Assembly: GCA_047972135.1 (NCBI GenBank)
Contig: JBKEAJ010000009.1
Coordinates: 1-54,638 of the forward strand
From: JBKEAJ01 sp047972135
GTDB taxonomy: Bacteria > Bacteroidota > Bacteroidia > Bacteroidales > Prolixibacteraceae
Direction: 5' to 3'
DNA: 54,638 bases
Positions 42,715-52,500 of the stretch are shown one piece after another. The notes under the pieces are model-generated. The model was not told the DNA's origin, searched no databases, and saw only the letters and a list, made by a program, of their open reading frames with translations. The translations under genes and the position numbers were made by a program. Position 1 is the first letter of the stretch, and every line of letters starts with the position of its first letter.

Positions 42715-43458
42715 ATGAACAAGACTATTGAAAACCAACTCACACGCCGCTCAATAAGGATGTTTAACGGACGCACAGTCAAGAAAGAAGACTTAGAACT
42801 TATCGTCAAGGCAGGACAACATGCACCAACATCCATCGGCGCACAGCAAATTTCTCTCGTGATAGTGGACGATAAGAAGAAGATTGCCAAGATAGCAGAA
42901 TATACAGGAGGTCAGCCACAGGTTGCAGGAGCCGATAAGTTTATATGTATTGTCATCGATTTCAATAGGACTAATGTTGCTTGTGAGGCAGCAGGTAAGG
43001 AACAGATAGTGCAAAATACCGCCGAAGGGCTATTGGTAGGAGCTGTTGATGCAGGCATTATGCTTAGTGCTTTGGAAACTGCGGCACACAGCTTAGGCTA
43101 TGGCTGCACGGCAATCGGAGGTATCCGCTACAACCCCAAGAGGATGGTAGAATTGTTGGGACTTCCCAAAAACACTTTCCCCGTTGTGGGACTCACCATC
43201 GGCTGCATTGACGAAGATAATAAGCCAGAAATTAAACCGAGAGTAGAGACCGACACCTTTGCCTTTTATAATGAATACGACAGTCAGAAAGTTACAAAAG
43301 GAGTTGTGGAGTATGACACGGAGCTTCGCAAATGGTGGGATGCTCAAGGCATGAAAGACATGAAAGGCTATATCGACATGGTATCTAGCACTTATAGTCA
43401 GAAATATTATCCACACGTCAAAAGTGTGCTGGAAGAGCAGGGATTTGGTTTTGAGTAA
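42715..43458 (+). CDS. NAD(P)H-dependent flavin nitroreductase (NfsA/Frp-like)
   Basis: 247 residues. The opening TIENQLTRRSIRMFNGRTV with the Arg-Arg-Ser FMN phosphate contacts, AGQHAPTSIGAQQISLVIV, GAVDAGIMLSALETAAHSLG and the GIRYNPKRMVELLGLPKNTF / VVGLTIGCID blocks mark an oxygen-insensitive nitroreductase of the NfsA group. Cytosolic FMN enzyme reducing nitroaromatics or quinones; the physiological substrate is not known. A META-domain lipoprotein starts ten bases after its stop. Confidence 0.88.
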   Translation: MNKTIENQLTRRSIRMFNGRTVKKEDLELIVKAGQHAPTSIGAQQISLVIVDDKKKIAKIAEYTGGQPQVAGADKFICIVIDFNRTNVACEAAGKEQIVQNTAEGLLVGAVDAGIMLSALETAAHSLGYGCTAIGGIRYNPKRMVELLGLPKNTFPVVGLTIGCIDEDNKPEIKPRVETDTFAFYNEYDSQKVTKGVVEYDTELRKWWDAQGMKDMKGYIDMVSSTYSQKYYPHVKSVLEEQGFGFE

Positions 43459-43468
43459 ATATAAACAG

Positions 43469-43918
43469 ATGAGATACACATTATTAATTATTTCGGTGTT
43501 GGCGGTGGGTTTCTCCTCATGCCGCACCACTGCTGAGCAAAGCAGTGCAGATCAGCTTCTCAACGAAGATTATAGGTTACATAATATCTGGGCATTGACT
43601 TATATGAACGGTAAGGAAGTGTCGCGCGAGGACTTCTCTTTTGCTATACCTTCTGTGGAGTTCAATATTTATAAAAAACGCTTTATGGGCAACAATGGTT
43701 GCAACGAGTTTGTAGGCGATTTTTCTACAAATAAGGAAAAAGCGACGATTGATTTTGGCGAGGTCTCTTACGACAGGAATGTATGTGAAAATAAGGATAA
43801 CAGCGATATTTTCATGGGCTTGATAACTCAGCAGCAATATACCTACGAATTTGGAAAGAATGAGCTTATTATCAGAGACAGCAACAAGATAATGCTGAAA
43901 TTCAGGAATGTAGATTGA
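43469..43918 (+). CDS. META-domain lipoprotein (HslJ-like)
   Basis: 149 residues from the ATG at 43469; an earlier frame opening in the nitroreductase gene lacks a signal. Signal peptide ends VGFSSC. The single META domain shows LHNIWALTYMNGKEV, PSVEFNIYKKRFMGNNGCNE and the terminal ELIIRDSNKIMLKF. META proteins (for example E. coli HslJ) are envelope proteins tied to stress or antibiotic tolerance; the exact role is unknown. Likely cotranscribed with the nitroreductase. Confidence 0.82.
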   Translation: MRYTLLIISVLAVGFSSCRTTAEQSSADQLLNEDYRLHNIWALTYMNGKEVSREDFSFAIPSVEFNIYKKRFMGNNGCNEFVGDFSTNKEKATIDFGEVSYDRNVCENKDNSDIFMGLITQQQYTYEFGKNELIIRDSNKIMLKFRNVD

Positions 43919-43965
43919 CTTGTTAGTTAGTCTGCAATTCCTAAAATTTTTGAGAGATAAAGACC

Positions 43966-44272
43966 ATGCCAAAGATATTTGAATATTTAGGAATTCTTGT
44001 TTTTCTTTTACTCGAATGAACACGCACCAATTCATGTTCATGCAAAGAAAGGAGAGTTTGAAAGTAAAGCAGAGTTTTACATAATAAATGGAGAAATCTC
44101 GGAAATAAGAATTACAAACATCTTAGGAGTCCGACCATTAAGAGGTAAAGAACTTAAGGACTTCGAGATTTTCCTCAGGGAATATGCAGACAAAGTAGTT
44201 GAAAAATGGATTAGTTATTTCATTTATCATAAAGATGTTGAATTTGAAAGGATTACAAAAAGATTAAAATGA
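43966..44272 (+). pseudogene. DUF4160 protein with a single-base frame disruption
   Basis: The ATG at 43966 reads MPKIFEYLGILVFLLLE and stops; the neighbouring frame from a TTG at 43997 reads FFFYSNEHAPIHVHAKKGEF and on to ERITKRLK. Removing one T from the five-T run near 44000-44004 joins them as LGILVFFYSNEHAPIHVH, the expected DUF4160 start. As given, the gene is frameshifted unless translation begins at the TTG (91 residues). The stop overlaps the following DUF2442 gene (ATGA). DUF4160 and DUF2442 genes are often adjacent, as I recall, and have been suspected of forming a toxin-antitoxin-like pair. Confidence 0.7.
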
Positions 44273-44586
44273 AAATAGTTGTAGACTACAAAGACTTAGA
44301 ATCTGATATAGAACAATTAAAAATTATTTCTGCAAAATACTTATCAGATTACGTGATTAGACTGAAGTTTCATGATGGTATCAAAAGAATCGTCGATTTT
44401 GAGCCATTTTTATCACAATCTTTCCATACTTCGATTAAAAAATATCTTGACAAGGAGATGTTTTCAAAATTTGAACTGGTAAATGGGAATTTGAACTGGA
44501 ACGATTACGATTTGATTTTTCCAATTTCAGATTTGTACAGAGGACAAATAAGCCCTTCTACTCCTTCAACTCTGTCGAGCCCTTAG
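44269..44586 (+). CDS. DUF2442-domain protein
   Basis: 105 residues. Residues 1-90 match DUF2442: YVIRLKFHDGIKRIVDFEPF, FELVNGNLNWNDYDLIFPIS and DLY. The C-terminal RGQISPSTPSTLSSP is low complexity and overlaps the convergent DUF5522 gene by 29 bases. Starts within the stop of the DUF4160 frame. Function unknown; the pair is thought to act together. Confidence 0.75.
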   Translation: MKIVVDYKDLESDIEQLKIISAKYLSDYVIRLKFHDGIKRIVDFEPFLSQSFHTSIKKYLDKEMFSKFELVNGNLNWNDYDLIFPISDLYRGQISPSTPSTLSSP

Positions 44587-44752
44587 TATTTTCGGGGAAA
44601 TATGGGCAGTGTCTGCACGCATTGCCACAGCAGTAGCCTCTTTCGGCAAGGTATTTAGCGGTCAGCACTCTGTATCCTTTTTCCTCGTAGTAGTCCACAC
44701 CTTCCGTCATTTGGGGGTTTAGAGGTTTATCGTATTCTGAAAACAATGACAT
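44558..44752 (-). CDS. DUF5522-type small cysteine protein
   Basis: 64 residues with MTEGVDYYEEKGYRVLTAKY then LAERGYCCGNACRHCPY, a C-x3-C-x2-C cluster (plus an adjacent Cys) that could bind a metal. The pattern Y-x(5)-G-x-x-V-T-x(5)-RGYCCGNxCRHCPY matches a small conserved family (DUF5522, named from memory). No function known. It lies 22 bases downstream of the TrmH gene on the same strand and is probably cotranscribed with it. Confidence 0.7.
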   Translation of the reverse strand: MSLFSEYDKPLNPQMTEGVDYYEEKGYRVLTAKYLAERGYCCGNACRHCPYFPENTKGSTELKE

Positions 44753-44774
44753 CTATATTTTTTTAATTTAGCAT

Positions 44775-45311
44775 TTAGCTTGTTGTTCCCAATTTAGAAA
44801 ACAACTCCCATATCACAATCCCTGCACAAACAGAGATATTCAGCGAATGTTTTGTTCCAAACTGCGGCACTTCGATGGCAATATCGCAAAGGCCGACAAT
44901 CTCTTGGCTGACCCCTTTCACCTCGTGTCCAAAAATGACAGCAATCTTCTCCTTTTTTGCAAGATCAAGCTCGTTGAGGCTGACACTCGTCTCGACCTGC
45001 TCTATTGCGGCGACAGTGTATCCTTTGGCTTTCAATTCCCCTACGGCATCTCGGGTATCTTTGAAATATCGCCAATCGACACTGTTCTCAGCACCCAATG
45101 CCGACTTGCGTATATCGTTGTTAGGCGGTGTTGCACATATCCCACAGAGCAGAATTTCTTCTACCAAGAAAGCATCTGAAGTTCTGAACACAGAGCCTAT
45201 ATTTTGACTGCTTCTGACATTGTCGAGCACTACGACTAGCGGTATTTTATCGAGTTTCTTAAACTCCTCAATGCTATGCCTGTTCAATTCGTCATTGGAT
45301 AGTTTTTTCAT
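44775..45311 (-). CDS. TrmH/SpoU-family RNA 2'-O-methyltransferase
   Basis: 178 residues. SpoU motifs in order: LDNVRSSQNIGSVFRTSDAF (motif 1), IAVIFGHEVKGVSQEIVGLC (motif 2), IEVPQFGTKHSLNISVCAGI (motif 3), forming the trefoil-knot S-adenosylmethionine site. The short form without an N-terminal RNA-binding domain is common in Bacteroidetes. It methylates the ribose of an rRNA or tRNA nucleotide; the target cannot be told. A -7 box lies at 45336-45343. Confidence 0.9.
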   Translation of the reverse strand: MKKLSNDELNRHSIEEFKKLDKIPLVVVLDNVRSSQNIGSVFRTSDAFLVEEILLCGICATPPNNDIRKSALGAENSVDWRYFKDTRDAVGELKAKGYTVAAIEQVETSVSLNELDLAKKEKIAVIFGHEVKGVSQEIVGLCDIAIEVPQFGTKHSLNISVCAGIVIWELFSKLGTTS

Positions 45312-45335
45312 TCACTGTTGAGTTGTTTGTTTTGC

Positions 45336-45343
45336 AAAGATAG
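45336..45343 (-). promoter_or_regulatory. -7 box TAnnTTTG of the TrmH gene
   Basis: TATCTTTG on the minus strand, 24 bases before the ATG at 45311. Confidence 0.5.
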
Positions 45344-45363
45344 ATAAAATACGAGGAGTATAC

Positions 45364-46017
45364 TTAACTCCCTTGAATCCTGTTCAATTGAGTTTCTAGC
45401 ATTTTCAGTTTAATGTTCAAATCAACTTTTTCGTTGAATTGATTGCTTTTTGATATTGCTGATTTCAATCGGTCTATTTTCTTTTTCAAGCGTTCTTCCT
45501 CTTGTTGGTTCTTTAAAATTGAGTTCATAGACTCCTTCTCTAAATCTGAACGTTCTATTAACTGAACACATAAATTTTTGAATACTGCATCCAGCGTTCC
45601 TTTGAGATTAAGAACATACGGTTTATTGTCAATTTTAAACCACTCGGAAATAAAAGTTCTATCAATCACAGCAATATCATCGTTTGTGGGGTGAGGGTGT
45701 TTTGCGGCCGTCGAAATATATGCATCCCCGTCATACTCAAGCCAAAATATGATATAGTATGGAATTGCCCTATCAATAATCTCAAGCAGTTTTGGAATTG
45801 CTATCTTTTGTTTGAGTTCAATCTTGAAAATCTGAATTTCCTCAATGTCTTTGCCAGACAAATTTACAGTAGCTTTAGAAAGCTTATTAGTCCATGAAAT
45901 ACTTTGGATATAATGTGTAAAAGACTTTTTCTGCTTAGAATTAGTGTATTTATCGAATGCATTTTTAGGTACAGACCTATTAACGCTTGTTCTAGCAGGA
46001 AGATTGAACATATTCAT
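45364..46017 (-). CDS. DUF4391-domain protein linked to the defence cassette
   Basis: 217 residues. It opens MNMFNLPARTSVNRSVPKNA, has a central IPYYIIFWLEYDGDAYISTA block and ends in a coiled coil (about 160-217: EEERLKKKIDRLKSAI, LKMLETQLNRI). This matches DUF4391 as I know it. The start codon overlaps the helicase stop by one base (TAATG), so translation is tightly coupled and the two products probably act together, perhaps as a complex. The biochemical function is unknown; the family typically sits beside SNF2-like helicases and type III restriction genes. Confidence 0.78.
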   Translation of the reverse strand: MNMFNLPARTSVNRSVPKNAFDKYTNSKQKKSFTHYIQSISWTNKLSKATVNLSGKDIEEIQIFKIELKQKIAIPKLLEIIDRAIPYYIIFWLEYDGDAYISTAAKHPHPTNDDIAVIDRTFISEWFKIDNKPYVLNLKGTLDAVFKNLCVQLIERSDLEKESMNSILKNQQEEERLKKKIDRLKSAISKSNQFNEKVDLNIKLKMLETQLNRIQGS

Positions 46018-49000
46018 TAGCGCACGATTAAGAATGATACTAACTTAAAATCTTCAATCCCTCTAATTTTCTCCTGCAAAGCAGTTGTACCACCAGCTTT
46101 GAATAGGCTTAGGACTTCTTTCTCTTCTTCATTCTCCATGATGCTTGTAATACTTTTCTTCAATAAGTTTGAGTATTCTCCCATGTTATTGTAATCATCG
46201 GTTTCGTCATTAAGTTCTCTGCACACAGCCTCTATTGGCGAGGTTTTCCCTTTCGCCAACATCCGCATGGCATCTAAAATTTTCTTAGATTCAACATGGT
46301 TTAAGATAAGCTCCCCATTTTTTTTCATATACACCAAGTAATATGGGTGTAATCTATTGAGTTTATTTATGTTAACATCTGAATTGACATTCTTCAAAAC
46401 GAATATAACACCGCTTTGCAGTATTGTTGTAGACTTAGTCACAGCATGGAGACCTTCGGGAATATTTTTCAACTCGCCATATTCCTTTATCATCACCGAC
46501 AGGTCAATACGAAAATCGTTCAACCCGAGGTCGGTAATGCTGACGCCATCTCGTAAGTCCTCAAGGTCAATGACTTCGTCCTGCAATCGTTGAAGTTGAT
46601 TTTTTCTATATTCTAAATCTCTTTCCTCAGTGTCGAGGATATTATCATCACCGGTGCTAGCCATATTACTTATCAGCATTTTACTTTCTACTCGCTGTTT
46701 GAGCTTGATATAATTGTCGAGAGTTACATCTGGCCAAAAGTTTACCATCGTGATACTGTCATTTTTTGAGCCAATTCTGTCTATACGCCCAAAGCGTTGA
46801 ATAATTCTTACCGGATTCCAATGAATATCATAGTTTATAAGGTAATCACAATCTTGCAGGTTTTGCCCCTCAGATATGCAGTCGGTAGCGATTAGTATAT
46901 CTACCGATTCAGACATATTTGGATATATCTGCTCTTTGGCTTTCGACATTGGTGAGAAGCATGTTAATATTGCATTGAGGTCTGCTGGTATTTTGTTTGT
47001 TGTACATATCCTTCTCGAACCGCTTATCAATGCAGTATTTATATCATACTTCTCTTTCAAATAAGCATTTAGGTTCTCGTATAGATAATTAGCAGTATCA
47101 GCAAAAGCCGTAAATATTATTACTTTTTTATTTTCTGAATTGAAGGGTCTTTGAATCTTATCATCCAGCAGATTTATTAAGTGTTGAAGTTTATTGTCTT
47201 TAGCACCACACATATCAACGATATTACCCCGCAGTTCATTGAGAATAGCAAGGTCTTCATTCATATCCTCGCGCCACCGAGCTTTGTCCATATCCGCAGT
47301 ATGGACTTTTATTTTTTTACCGATTACTTGTTCTTCATCAGCCCAATTTGACTCGAAGTCATAATTTTCGTCATTTAGGAACTTTTGTATTCCTTCGTAT
47401 TGATTATCAGCATCTTTATCAAGAATCTTAACAGCATCTTCAATCTGATTGATTATTCCTTCCAAGGTTATGCGGAAAGAGTCTACGGAGCTTTCCAGAC
47501 GTTTGAGCAGGTTTATGCGCATAAGAATACGCAGGTTCTTCTCTCTGTCCACTTGGGTGAGTTTCACGGAACTTGCGCCCACTTCTTTATCATATAGGTC
47601 TGCATATGTTCCCACTTTGCTTGGAAGTATGTAGTTCAATGGTGTATACACCGACAAATTGAGTTGTACAAGACTTTCGGAAATGTCCTTGTAGTTTATT
47701 CTATCGGACTTTGTCAGAGGGCATTGTATAGAAATGGGTTTATTTCGCTCGGGAAATTTCCCTATTGCGTTTGTATCATAATAGCTTGTAATGTGTTTTC
47801 TTGAACGAGCAATAGTCAGCGAATCCAGAATTTCAAAGAAGTCAAAATCGAGCATATCCAACAAGGTTGCGGTCGTACGCTCTTCTTTATCATAGCGGCT
47901 CCATGTGTTAAATGCTTGTTGTGCCTTGCGGAATATTTGGTCTATCCCACTTTGAATATCCAGCTTAGTATTGATTTTCTCGGCATCACCAACATAAGCC
48001 AATGCCAATTGGTTGCGCAAGTCATTGAATCTGTTATTCACAGGAGTAGCCGACAACATTAGCACTTTGGTTTCCACTCCTTCTGCAATAACTTTTCGCA
48101 TCAACTTCTGATAACGGTTTTCTTTCCCAACGACAGTGCCATTGTTTCTAAAATTATGCGATTCGTCGATTACCAGCAAGTCATAGTTTCCCCAATTTAC
48201 ATTCTCCAGCTTGCGCCCATTGCTTTCTCCCCGATCTCTCGATAAGTCGGTGTGAAACAGAACATCATATCTAAGACGATCTGCTGCAAGAATATTATTT
48301 TTGTCATTATACCTATATGCATTCCAATTTGCTTCCAGTTTCTTCGGACAAAGCACCAGTACATCTTTATTACGCATTTCGTAGTACTTAATCACCCCCA
48401 AAGCCGAAAAAGTCTTACCCAAACCTACGGAATCTGCCAATATACAGCCATTATACTTCTCCAACTTGTTTATTGCTCCGATTACTGCATCTTGTTGAAA
48501 ATTATAGAGCATACTCCAAACCTGCGAATCCTTAAAACCCGTTTTTTCGTTAGGAAGATTATCTAGAGATAAGTCATCCAAAAAATCGTTGAATATATTG
48601 TAAAGAGTAATGAAGTAGATAAACTCAGGACTATTCTCCTTGTAGGCATTTTCAAAATAATCTTGTACTTTTTGCGTAATATCTTTAAGGTCTTCTTCGT
48701 TTTCCCAGACTTGGTCAAACCAGTTTAAATATGCCTTGCTATCAGGATATTCCGTCTTCTGAATAAGAGTAGGGAAGCCTTCCTTTGTCGTAATCCCCAG
48801 GTCTGAACTCGTAAAACCGCTAATATTCGAGTAAGCGTCTTCATCTTCTTTATTTCGCTTAACATGTATCATCCCATGTAAAGCCTGATTATTGTGTTTG
48901 TTTGACTTGAACACCACTTTCTCCTTCACCCAGCGAGAGCATTCTTTGGCGATGGCTCTTTGATTGAGTTGGTTCATCAGTCGCAGCTCAAACTCTCCAC

Positions 49001-49250
49001 CACACAGCTCTGATTCTCTGATAATGTGTGGTATATAAAATTTTCTGCTTTCTTTCTGAAATTCCTCTTCCATAAAGGTCGGCGAACTGAAAATGAAACG
49101 CAATTCTTCAATATTGCACAGTTCTTTCTTAAGTGCTTCAAAGGCATAAATAGAAAACGTAGAAGCCGCAATACTAAGTTTACTTCCTTTTGTGATTGTT
49201 TCTCTTAAATCATCACCCAACAAGATGTTTACATTATCAATCAATTTCAT
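46017..49250 (-). CDS. SNF2-type helicase with N-terminal PLD-like domain
   Basis: 1077 residues from the ATG at 49250; 21 upstream codons in the same frame are repeat DNA. Residues 1-190 look like a phospholipase-D-type module with one degenerate HKD (HVK at 129-131, then SGFTSSDLG). The helicase core has Walker A ADSVGLGKT (272-280), DESH (362-365), SATPVNN (400-406), a second lobe with KVIIFTAFADTANYLYENL, ISEGQNLQDCDYLINYDIHW and QRFGRIDRIGS. The C-terminal 250 residues are unassigned. It likely translocates on DNA. The DUF4391 gene follows with a one-base overlap; the type III Res and Mod genes lie upstream on the same strand. Confidence 0.85.
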   Translation of the reverse strand: MKLIDNVNILLGDDLRETITKGSKLSIAASTFSIYAFEALKKELCNIEELRFIFSSPTFMEEEFQKESRKFYIPHIIRESELCGGEFELRLMNQLNQRAIAKECSRWVKEKVVFKSNKHNNQALHGMIHVKRNKEDEDAYSNISGFTSSDLGITTKEGFPTLIQKTEYPDSKAYLNWFDQVWENEEDLKDITQKVQDYFENAYKENSPEFIYFITLYNIFNDFLDDLSLDNLPNEKTGFKDSQVWSMLYNFQQDAVIGAINKLEKYNGCILADSVGLGKTFSALGVIKYYEMRNKDVLVLCPKKLEANWNAYRYNDKNNILAADRLRYDVLFHTDLSRDRGESNGRKLENVNWGNYDLLVIDESHNFRNNGTVVGKENRYQKLMRKVIAEGVETKVLMLSATPVNNRFNDLRNQLALAYVGDAEKINTKLDIQSGIDQIFRKAQQAFNTWSRYDKEERTTATLLDMLDFDFFEILDSLTIARSRKHITSYYDTNAIGKFPERNKPISIQCPLTKSDRINYKDISESLVQLNLSVYTPLNYILPSKVGTYADLYDKEVGASSVKLTQVDREKNLRILMRINLLKRLESSVDSFRITLEGIINQIEDAVKILDKDADNQYEGIQKFLNDENYDFESNWADEEQVIGKKIKVHTADMDKARWREDMNEDLAILNELRGNIVDMCGAKDNKLQHLINLLDDKIQRPFNSENKKVIIFTAFADTANYLYENLNAYLKEKYDINTALISGSRRICTTNKIPADLNAILTCFSPMSKAKEQIYPNMSESVDILIATDCISEGQNLQDCDYLINYDIHWNPVRIIQRFGRIDRIGSKNDSITMVNFWPDVTLDNYIKLKQRVESKMLISNMASTGDDNILDTEERDLEYRKNQLQRLQDEVIDLEDLRDGVSITDLGLNDFRIDLSVMIKEYGELKNIPEGLHAVTKSTTILQSGVIFVLKNVNSDVNINKLNRLHPYYLVYMKKNGELILNHVESKKILDAMRMLAKGKTSPIEAVCRELNDETDDYNNMGEYSNLLKKSITSIMENEEEKEVLSLFKAGGTTALQEKIRGIEDFKLVSFLIVR

Positions 49251-49315
49251 GTGTTTATAATTTTGCAATGAGCTATAAGCTATAGGCTTTATGCTTTTGC
49301 TGTTTTTAATCATCC
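49251..49315 (-). repeat. start-abutting dispersed repeat, copy 3 (full form)
   Basis: Reads GATGATTAAAAACAGCAAAA to AAATTATAAACAC directly before the helicase ATG at 49250. Differs from copy 2 at only a few positions (CTCATTGC for CTTATTGC among them). Confidence 0.85.
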
Positions 49316-49316
49316 T

Positions 49317-49389
49317 TCATTGCGAGCGATAGCGAAGCAATCTGTTCTTTGTTGTAGGAGATTGCTTCGTCGCCAGCTCCTCGCAATGA
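49317..49389. repeat. palindromic element with CATTGCGAG ends, copy 1
   Basis: Inverted ends TCATTGCGAG (49317-49326) and CTCGCAATGA (49380-49389), with inner GAAGCAATCT and AGATTGCTTC also pairing, so most of the 73 bases can fold back. It carries no gene. A second copy is at 52696-52772. It is inserted in the composite repeat between the outer A/T-rich piece and the start-abutting piece. Confidence 0.75.
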
Positions 49390-49406
49390 CGTTCGTGTAT
49401 TTAGTA

Positions 49407-49442
49407 TTCCATTAATCATCAACAATTCTCCATTCATAATTA
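49407..49442 (-). repeat. outer A/T-rich part of the composite repeat
   Basis: On the minus strand: AATTATGAATGGAGAATTGT then TGATGATTAATGGAA. Related to 16321-16353 and to 52788-52816. No other feature is seen in 49443-49507, which is A/T rich. Confidence 0.5.
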
Positions 49443-49507
49443 GATTGCTTAAAGCTACTTATATGACTTTTCATTTTCAATTTTCCACTCTCAATTTTTA
49501 ATTAGGG

Positions 49508-49540
49508 CTGTTTACATCACAGCATTGTAATATCGTAGTA
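49508..49540 (-). repeat. degenerate 8-base repeat after the Res stop codon
   Basis: Minus strand: ACTACGAT, ATTACAAT, GCTGTGAT, GTAAAC. It is related to the array at 11870-11930, with ATGCTGTGATGT identical in both, and likewise directly follows a stop codon. Confidence 0.5.
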
Positions 49541-52500
49541 TTATTCAGCCAGCAACATCTCTCTCAACGACTCATAACTAGCAACTTGCTTAAATACAAC
49601 TTCCGTGTTGCTTATTTCTTTAAAGTGCTCGGAGGCACAGTGTATTTTCAGTTTTTCAATTTCTCGCAAGTCCATCTCGGAGTCTGAGCCTTTGGTTTCT
49701 GCAATGAAGTATATGTGTCGCACCTTATTTTTGTCGAACACAATAGCCCAGTCGGGACTGTAATTAGCAATAGGAGTGGAGACATAGAAGCTCTTTGGCA
49801 GTTTTGCATATACCACCACTTCGGTACTGTTTTCTAGTGCTGCCGCAAATTCTGACTCTATTTTAGAATCTGAGCTTAAGGCATCGTAGATATGTTTTTT
49901 AAGGGACTCGGTTTGTCGCAATACCTGAATATTATTTGCAAACACGGTTTTCGCATCGTGTCGCTCTTCGGTTTTGTGATACACGATATTGTTGATTATC
50001 AGGCTTGCTTTCACCTCATTTATCAGCTTGCTGCATTTGCCTATAAACTCCTCAGGGTTTTTACGAATAAGCAAAAATTTCTCTTGCTTGATGGATTTCA
50101 GTATTGCCGCTACACTCCGGCGTGTGAGCTTGGTCTTTGCTTCTATTTCGCCTACAATATCATAAGCAGCATTGGAGTATACGTCATGCTTCATTTTGCC
50201 ATATTCCCGCCTTGACTCTCTCACCAAGTTTCCCACTTTCATCTGTTCTGCCGTCCCGTCTTCCAACTCCCCTATTTTCACTTCATACACTCGGTCGGCA
50301 ATATTGAGCTGAGCATCTATCCGGTTTTTAGCATCTTCAATAAGTCTATCCGTATCAAACTGTACTTCGTATATTGTTTTCAGATTTATTTTATCCCACA
50401 ATGCTTGAAATTCTTTCTTTGCAAAATTGCTATTAAGCTCCACCGTAGCAGTTTTGCGTTCGTCTTCGGCTTTAAACTCACTGCCGGAGTACACTGCTTG
50501 CAACAGCTTGCACACTGACTTTTTGAAAGGTTCTAGTTTTTCGGGTAGTGGAATTCTTGCTTGCTCAATCAGCTCCCTACCTATGTCGGTAATTCTATCA
50601 TCCTCGTCTATTACATCGTGCTTGTAGAGAACTTTATTGAGCTTGTTGGCATCATCTTCGGTAATTCGCAGCTCCTCATTTCGTTCATTAGTAATTATTT
50701 TACCTACAAAGTATTTTACCTCTGCTTTTTGTGGGCGGTCTTTGAGGGTATCTGCAATTTCTTTTTGCAGCCCTTTTGCAAAGGATTCGTAGCCTTCGGC
50801 TGCAATAACGGTCAGCTTGTTCAGCTCATGCACCTGCTCACCCACCAGTTCAAAATCTTGACGCACTCCATACTTATCAACGCACAAGCGCATACCTCGT
50901 CCCACCTCCTGCCTGCGACGTGTTGTACTACCTCCTTCGGCATGCTTCAGCGCACATATCTGAAATACATTGGGGTTGTCCCAGCCCTCTTTCAGTGCCG
51001 AGTGCGAGAATATAAAACGAGTAGGCTCATCGAAGCTGAGTAGTCGCTCCTTGTCCTTCATAATTAAGTCGTACGCCGATGCATCCTCCGAGTCTTCCTT
51101 CCCTCGTTTTACTGTGGGGTCTACTGTTTTCCCTTTCTTGTCAATAGAAAAATACCCGTTGTGGACTTGCGCCTCAGAATCACGGCTAATGTATTGAAGA
51201 TATGCGTCCGACAAGTTGTTATTTTCGTCCACCACCCACTCGCCTTGTGTTGTCAGGGCTTTGTATTCCTCCTCAAACATTCGGGCATATTCGCCAAGCT
51301 GTTGTTCGCCAAGCTCGTCATACACTCTATATTTCTCTACCGAATCAATAAAAAACAAGGACAGCACCTTAATGCCTTGAGCAAACAGCAGTTTTTCCTT
51401 TTGCAGGTGCGAGAGGATACATTCTCTTATTTGCACTCGTCGGAAATCCGTTTCATTACTATCGTTAATAATTTCGCCGGCATAAACGATGTCATTGTTT
51501 AGTTCGATACAATTCTTAGCACCATCGATACTTTGAATAATAAGATTTTCATAGGCTGGCAGACCTTCCGACAGCTCGTGCAGTCTTGCTCCTTGTTCCA
51601 CTATAAAGGTTTTTCGCTTCACCCTTTCGCCTTGACGTTTGTCTATTTCTATCACTGCTCGTGGTGCTTTGTTGGTGCTGAGCCTCACTTCCTGCAAATA
51701 AAAATATGCTTCGGTACCCTTATTCCCTTTTACGGAAATTCCTTTCACCTGAATTTTCTTTACCAAGCGTTTGTTGTAGGCATCCAAAGCATCTAAGCGA
51801 TATACCTTGTTGTACTCCACCTTATGTGTAGCCGAGTAGCGCAAGGTAAACAGAGGCTTAAAGTCTTGCATACTCTCCAAAGTTTTCTCTCCGTCAACCG
51901 ATTGTGGTTCATCAATGATAAGGATGGGGTTTGTCTGAGCAATAATATCAATGGGTTTACGAGTGCCAAATTGGTCGAGTTCCTGATAAATACGTCGGGC
52001 ATCCTTCCCACGAGCATTAAATGCCTGAGTATTAATAATCATCACACTGATACGGCTGTCGGCAGCAAAGTTTTCGATATCTTGTGGACGACCCGAATTA
52101 TAAATAAACGGACTTATCTTATGCCCATATATCTCCTGAAAATGTTCTTGTGTTACCTCAAAAGATTTAAAAACGCCCTCACGAATTGCGATGCTTGGCA
52201 CTATCACAATAAATTTGCTCCAGCCATATTTTTCGTTCAGTTCATACATGGTTCGTATGTAGGTATAGGTTTTCCCCGTGCCTGTTTCCATTTCAATGCT
52301 AAGGTTGTATCCTAGCTTGATATTCTTGGCTTGCTCTATTTTTTGGCTTTCGTGTATATCATTTTTTCTCTGTACTCCCTGAATATTGTTAAGTACCTGC
52401 GAATCCGAGAGTTGAATAGCCGAATTACGATAGCCGATGGCTTCCTCCACCTCAAACAGAGTGAGCTGTTCCACATCAGTCTGTTTTGCTTTACGTATAA

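Noticed and set aside
49317..49389. Insertion sequence
   Set aside because: The element has inverted ends but is only 73 bases and no transposase is present in the window; recorded as a palindromic repeat.
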